From the NCBI GenBank assembly GCA_965229765.1, contig CBDDJT010000003.1, forward strand, positions 496,001 through 560,000: a stretch of 64,000 bases of DNA. Reading direction: 5' to 3'. Position numbers and translations under genes: made by a program. The DNA is from ASV31 sp965229765 (GTDB lineage: Bacteria > Pseudomonadota > Alphaproteobacteria > Rhodobacterales > Rhodobacteraceae). Of this stretch, positions 60,701 through 64,000 are shown in pieces (position 1 is the stretch's first letter; each line of letters begins with the position of its first letter). The notes below the pieces were generated by a model. The model ran no database searches, was not told the origin of the DNA, and saw only the letters and a list, made by a program, of their open reading frames with translations.

Positions 60701-62579
60701 TGGGCAGCAGGTCGCGCCCCGCGTCGGCGAAAGCCCCGTCAACCAGATCGAACCACTGCCGCATCACCGGATAGTGCAGCATCAACTCGCGCAGCATACC
60801 CGAATGCTGACTGCCCTCTCCGGGGAACATGAAGGCCACCTTGCCCTCTGCCGCCAGCGGTTCCGCGCCAAGATAGACGCCGCGACGGTCACGCAGCCGC
60901 GTCTTTCCCTTGTCGAGCGCGGCGACGATCCGGTCGAGCTTTGCCCCGGCATCCGCTGCATCTGTCGCCACCACTGCGGCGCGCCAGGTTCCTTGCCCCA
61001 GTTCCTTCGAAATCGCGGCACAGGCGGCGTTGAACGGTGCGCCCGCCAGCCGGTCCTTCACCTCGGCCACGCGCGCCTTCAGTGCATCCGCGCTGCCCCC
61101 GTCCAGCAGGACGGCCTCGGTCGCGCGCAGCATCTCGGGCGCGTCGGGCTGGGGGCCACGGTATTCTTCAAGGATCGCGTGGGCATTGATCCCGCCGAAT
61201 CCGAAGGCGTTCACCCCGGCGCGCCTCGGCGTCGGTCCGCCATGCACCCACGGCCGCGCCTCGGTGTTGAGATAGAAGGGCGTGTCTTCGATCCCGAGCT
61301 TGGGATTGGGGGTATCGACAAGTGTGGGCGGCAGCACCCGGTGGTGCAGCGCCAGCGCCGTCTTGATAAGCCCGGCAGAGCCAGAGGCGGGCAGGCAATG
61401 CCCGATCATCGACTTGACCGACCCAAGCGCGCAACTGGGCGCACCGCCCTTGCGCGCGCCGAACTGCTTTGCCAGCGCCTCGACTTCGGTCGCGTCGCCA
61501 ACGGTCGTCGCCGTGCCATGCGCTTCCACAAGCCCGACAGAGGCCGGGTCAACCTCGGCCTCGTCATAGGCCCGGCTCAGCGCCAGCATCTCGCCCTCCA
61601 GCCGCGGAGCAAGGATTCCAGACCCGCGCCCGTCACTCGCCACACCGACCGATTTCACCAGTGCATAGATCCTGTCGCCTGCCGCCTCGGCATCCGACAA
61701 GCGCTTTATGCAAAGAAGCCCGACGCCCTCGGCCAGAAGCGTGCCGTCCGCCTCGGCCGAAAAGGGCCGGATCCGCCCTTTGCGCGACAAGGCTTCGAGC
61801 TGGCAGAAAATCATGTAGATCGGCGGCGGGGTGGAGGCATGGACACCCCCCACCACCGCCATGTCGCACCGTCCCACCCGCAAGTCGGCCACACCCCGCT
61901 CCAGCGCGATCAGCGACGAGGCACAGGCGGCATCGACGATATAGTTGGTACCGCGAAAATCCAGCCGGTTCGCGATGCGACCGGTCACAAGGTTCGGCAC
62001 CAGCGCCGGCGACATCTCGGCGTTGAAGGGGGGCAGCGACGCCTTCAGCGCGGCCTTCACCTCGGCCAGTTCGTCCTCTGACGTGTCGGGATGCAGCTTT
62101 TTCAGGATCGCCAGCATCCGGTCGACCATGATTCCGTGCTGCACGACGGTCGTGAAGCCACGGTTGATATAGGTGCCCCGCCCAAGGATCACCGCCACTC
62201 GGTCGCCCGGGACCGGCCGCTGGTCAAAGCCCGCATCCTCGACCGCGCGCGCCGCAACTTCCAGCGCAAGAAACTGGTCCGGCTCGCCACCGTCGATGGA
62301 ACTGGGCATGACGCCGTGCTTCAGCGGGTCAAACACCGCCAGATCGCCAAGAAAACCGCCGCGCTTGGTATAGATGCGGTCATTCGCGCTGCTGTCGGGA
62401 TCAAGAAAAAGGTCGCCGCACCAGTCCTCGGGGGCGTCGTCCACGGCATCGACGCCCGCCAGGATATTGCGCCAGTAGGCCCGGATGTCCGGCGCCTTTG
62501 GATAGATGCCGGCCATGCCGACGATGGCGATGGGTTCCTGATCGGCCATGCTGCGCGTCCCCCCTTCGGCGGGGCTCAT
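57786..62579 (-). CDS. Iterative polyketide/PUFA-type synthase: KS-AT-DH-PPTase
   Basis: A 1597-residue multidomain protein. KS (about 12-460): Cys in VDAACASSLIAL (near 218), His in EAHGTATTVGD (near 353) and IGHCLPASGSAG (near 393). AT (about 570-870): FMFPGEGSQHSGM and active Ser in VGHSTGEYSALY (near 680). DH-like double hotdog (about 1060-1340): WPYLDDHSFGRG, VVPLTFSIEVLAEAAA and MFHGPRLQAVRS. PPTase (about 1430-1597): GVGTDIEAVAPRSDSFLE near 1490, and WCAKEAAAKA near 1531. No ACP domain or KR is seen. The layout resembles WcbR, enediyne and PUFA synthases. The ATG overlaps the upstream KR-protein stop as ATGA. Confidence 0.9.
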   Translation of the reverse strand: MSPAEGGTRSMADQEPIAIVGMAGIYPKAPDIRAYWRNILAGVDAVDDAPEDWCGDLFLDPDSSANDRIYTKRGGFLGDLAVFDPLKHGVMPSSIDGGEPDQFLALEVAARAVEDAGFDQRPVPGDRVAVILGRGTYINRGFTTVVQHGIMVDRMLAILKKLHPDTSEDELAEVKAALKASLPPFNAEMSPALVPNLVTGRIANRLDFRGTNYIVDAACASSLIALERGVADLRVGRCDMAVVGGVHASTPPPIYMIFCQLEALSRKGRIRPFSAEADGTLLAEGVGLLCIKRLSDAEAAGDRIYALVKSVGVASDGRGSGILAPRLEGEMLALSRAYDEAEVDPASVGLVEAHGTATTVGDATEVEALAKQFGARKGGAPSCALGSVKSMIGHCLPASGSAGLIKTALALHHRVLPPTLVDTPNPKLGIEDTPFYLNTEARPWVHGGPTPRRAGVNAFGFGGINAHAILEEYRGPQPDAPEMLRATEAVLLDGGSADALKARVAEVKDRLAGAPFNAACAAISKELGQGTWRAAVVATDAADAGAKLDRIVAALDKGKTRLRDRRGVYLGAEPLAAEGKVAFMFPGEGSQHSGMLRELMLHYPVMRQWFDLVDGAFADAGRDLLPSQAIFPPPGQGGSNGAGDLWRMDLGPEAIFAANQAMHALYTRLGVQADMLVGHSTGEYSALYAAGVTARDDAAEVQREMRALNDVYQRLSAEGAVAEGVLVALGAVSADALKSRLDERKDVWLAMDNCPNQLVLATTSNEGAAWAEAAAAALGGVSELLPFRRAYHCPAFQGFSDGLKGFLDTLPVNAPSRATYSCLTAAPFPDDPAEIRAMTAQQWAGRVRFVETIGAMYDDGARIFVECGPRNNLVAFVDDILRKRPHASIAADTVARSGLEQLQHAMAVLAVEGVAFDVAALYGPAAAGDAGARRPQVLKMGIQPMSIDAMPVPKRKPAQQTAPVAPAPKAPDAARVTPDPVTAKAPAATGNAMLDSYFQTLEQFLSVEHEIMGAYLGGAPAAGTATRPAPAASPDITPDTARFPLLDGVTRGADGGLVASVTVSAARWPYLDDHSFGRGISVVDPVLSGLRVVPLTFSIEVLAEAAAALHPDLTVVALNEVRASRWLALDRPEKRYEVSADPLPGEGSVRVRVRLREAEGPKLRPILVEAEVELAAAAPQAPAPREMTMGALKSAAWTTQDTYSRIMFHGPRLQAVRSVTVFGDTGAEGELVGMPADALIAGVPAPRFETDGVTLDAVGQLVGVWAAEMLPERFHIFPFRAERIEVFRAPLRPGEVVTCPSEIELLANDEMRSDIEVVSSDGRLQCRVTGWWDKRFDLPDRFFRARLDPAGAMISRPLVAGVPDGVTVALADDLSDDLLGGSGGIWMGVLAGMVLGKAERPAWEALREGAVPARQMDWLRGRVAAKDAVRMLAHAPMPAADIAIEQPDPDGPPRAVPANGAPAPWISISHAGGAGVAAAADPARHAGVGTDIEAVAPRSDSFLEAAFTSEERAIVEAAGPAARDLLVTRMWCAKEAAAKACDVGVEEMRGRFVVAPDPGAPSGLWVGDTVRGASLTVWLCAETAPGLVLALVTRAPD

Positions 62580-64000
62580 TCAGCGACCTCTCGGTGCAGC
62601 GCGCGTCCGTCTTCCCACGGCCCCCGGCCCCAGACGACCTCTGGTTCGCCAGTTGCGCCCTTCTGAAGCTCGACCTCAAGCGCGGCGACACCGTTCGCCG
62701 GGTCTATCGCCTCGATCCCGAGACGGCTGAACTGCGCCTTGATCTCGGCTGTCACCATGCCGCCGCTGTCCCAGGGGCCCCAGCTGATCGCCACCACGCG
62801 CCCCGGCACGCCTGCATCCAGCGTGCGTGCAAGTTTCGACACGATCTCGTTGCCGGCACCATAGTCGCCCTGCCCGCGGTTGCCGAAGCGTCCCGCGACA
62901 GAAGTGAAGAACACAAGGCATTTCACCGTGTCCATCCGCAGCGCGCGGGTCAGGGTGAAAGCGCTTCCGGTCTTCGTCTTGACCACATTTTCGAAGCTTT
63001 CCAAGGTCTTGTCCGCGATCAGCTTGTCCTCGATCACGCCCGCGCCGTGCAGCACGACGTCAATCCGGCCGTGACGGTCATAGACCCCGGCGATCGCCGA
63101 GGCGAAGGCGTCGGCATCACGAACATCGGCGCTGAGATACTCCACCTCGCATCCCGAAGCACGAACGGCACCCAGGGTCTCGGCCATCTCGCGCGCCTTT
63201 ACTATGCGGCGCGTCTCGGCCTCGATCTCTGCGGGCACAAGCGGCTGGCCAGCCGCCTTGCGGCCCGCAACCAGATGCGCGCGGATCGACCGCTCGTCTG
63301 CGCCGTCTGGCAGGTCCCCCGGCACATCGGTGTCAAGCGGACTGGAGCCAAGCAGCACGAAGCGCGGCCGGTGGTGCGCGGCCAGATGGCGGACGATCTT
63401 CGCGGTGATCCCGCGCGCGCCACCCGTCACCAACACCACGTCATCGGGTCCAAGCCCCTCGACCGGCATGTCCGTGTCATAGACCATCGGGCGCAATTCA
63501 GCCACCAGATCGAAGCGCACCCCGCCCTTCCAACCGATCTCGACCTCGCCGCCGGGCCGTCCGGCCTCGTCCAGCAGGATCGCCACGGTCTCTTCCGGGG
63601 TCAGCGAGGCTTCAAGGTCGACGGCGCGAACGTGCAGCGCCTGCCATTCCTTCGCCGCCGATTTCAGCAATCCCGGCGCGCCCGCGGCGCTGGGCGAACC
63701 ACTGGTTGCGCCGTCAAAGCCAAAGGCACCGCCCATGTTGGATCCGGACAGCACGAAACCCCCCGGCGTCTCTGCCAGTTGCGCACCAACCGCGTTCAGC
63801 ACCGAGTAGAGCGTGCGCAGATCACCGTCCACCGCGGCTTCCCAATCGCCAGCCGACATCCCGGCCTGGCGCGCGCGCGCGGTCAGGGGCCAGACGTGGA
63901 ACAGCCCGCCCAAAGGTGTCTCCGCCCCGGCAAGAGCCGCGCGAATGCCGGCATCCTCCAGCGTCGTGATCCGAAGGACCGCGGCCCCCGCGGCCTCGAT
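62576..64000 (-). CDS. Ketoreductase-bearing polyketide/PUFA synthase subunit (5' end beyond the right edge)
   Basis: At least 475 residues; the frame continues open to base 64000. The visible part is a KR of the PfaA/enediyne type: an N-terminal half-domain (GLFHVWPLTARARQAG), then VLVTGGARGITAKIVRHLA (cofactor loop), HGAGVIEDKLIADKT, CLVFFTSVAGRFGNRGQGDY and a C-terminal WGRGPWEDGRAL. A TTG near 63913 is not a true start because homologous residues continue upstream (LEDAGIRAALAGAETPLGG). The stop overlaps the KS-AT-DH-PPTase gene as ATGA. More domains, possibly KS-AT-ACP repeats, are expected outside the window. Confidence 0.85.
   Translation of the reverse strand: MEAAGAAVLRITTLEDAGIRAALAGAETPLGGLFHVWPLTARARQAGMSAGDWEAAVDGDLRTLYSVLNAVGAQLAETPGGFVLSGSNMGGAFGFDGATSGSPSAAGAPGLLKSAAKEWQALHVRAVDLEASLTPEETVAILLDEAGRPGGEVEIGWKGGVRFDLVAELRPMVYDTDMPVEGLGPDDVVLVTGGARGITAKIVRHLAAHHRPRFVLLGSSPLDTDVPGDLPDGADERSIRAHLVAGRKAAGQPLVPAEIEAETRRIVKAREMAETLGAVRASGCEVEYLSADVRDADAFASAIAGVYDRHGRIDVVLHGAGVIEDKLIADKTLESFENVVKTKTGSAFTLTRALRMDTVKCLVFFTSVAGRFGNRGQGDYGAGNEIVSKLARTLDAGVPGRVVAISWGPWDSGGMVTAEIKAQFSRLGIEAIDPANGVAALEVELQKGATGEPEVVWGRGPWEDGRALHREVAE

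Noticed and set aside
57726..62081. A 1451-residue open frame on the plus strand opposite the polyketide synthase
   Set aside because: It is antisense to a protein with clear KS, AT, DH and PPTase motifs, is His/Arg/Gly-rich with no recognisable domain, and has no convincing ribosome site. High G+C content opens such frames.
63911..63913. TTG as the start of the KR protein
   Set aside because: Residues upstream of it in the same frame continue the KR-type sequence to the window edge, so the gene is truncated by the edge, not started there.
48682..63913. Classical modular PKS or NRPS line
   Set aside because: No module repeats, condensation domains or thioesterase are visible. The synthase is an iterative KS-AT-DH-PPTase type with a separate ACP.

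Overview
The window is high-GC DNA from an alphaproteobacterium. The gene families and operon styles (LIV-type ABC transporters, sit-like metal transporter with Fur/Mur-like boxes, 6-hydroxynicotinate-reductase operon, hydantoinase pair, YcgG/cupin/permease under an Lrp-type regulator) fit Rhodobacteraceae or a close relative. That placement is inferred from gene content, not from a marker gene. No rRNA, tRNA, CRISPR array, insertion sequence or phage gene was seen.

Layout. 0-5.9 kb: a leftward, tightly coupled operon (FAD subunit, fused 2Fe-2S/Mo hydroxylase, 6-hydroxynicotinate reductase-like protein, UPF0280, start of a DUF1185-like gene), probably for oxidation then reduction of an N-heterocycle such as nicotinate. 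6.2-10.9 kb: a complete branched-chain-amino-acid-type ABC importer. 11-13.3 kb: a divergent pair, a polytopic membrane protein and a PCu(A)C-like exported protein lacking the usual copper ligands. 13.3-18.5 kb: hydantoinase A and B genes plus a LuxR-type regulator, all interrupted by short frameshifts, several in G/C homopolymers, so sequence error is more likely than decay. 19-22.7 kb: YcgG, cupin and YjeH-like permease operon facing an Lrp/AsnC regulator, with five copies of TTTCGA/TCGAAA between them, then an XRE regulator. 22.8-29.5 kb: an aromatic-acid module (feruloyl-CoA-synthetase-like enzyme, thiolase, MhpA-like hydroxylase, FAH-family hydrolase, extradiol dioxygenase). 29.5-33.5 kb: sitABCD-like Mn/Zn/Fe importer with two near-identical palindromic boxes upstream.

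35-64 kb is the unusual part. It holds biosynthetic genes: a KS-AT-DH-PPTase polyketide/PUFA-type synthase without an internal ACP, a KR-bearing partner running off the right edge, two stand-alone ACPs, an acyl-AMP ligase, two tandem sulfotransferases, SDRs, epimerases and hydrolases. Beside these lies a set of proteins sharing low-complexity Gly/Met-rich and RFG/PRRFG sequence: a TPR protein, a 498-residue repeat protein, a hydrolase tail, and a 1208-residue membrane protein. The last fuses a disordered PRRFG-repeat region, an M50-like membrane domain without the HExxH motif, and an HlyD-like adaptor. I infer a linked synthesis, assembly and export system for a possibly sulfated lipid or polyketide, with Gly/Met-rich and RFG segments acting as shared interaction elements. 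This is the best candidate here for an undescribed system.
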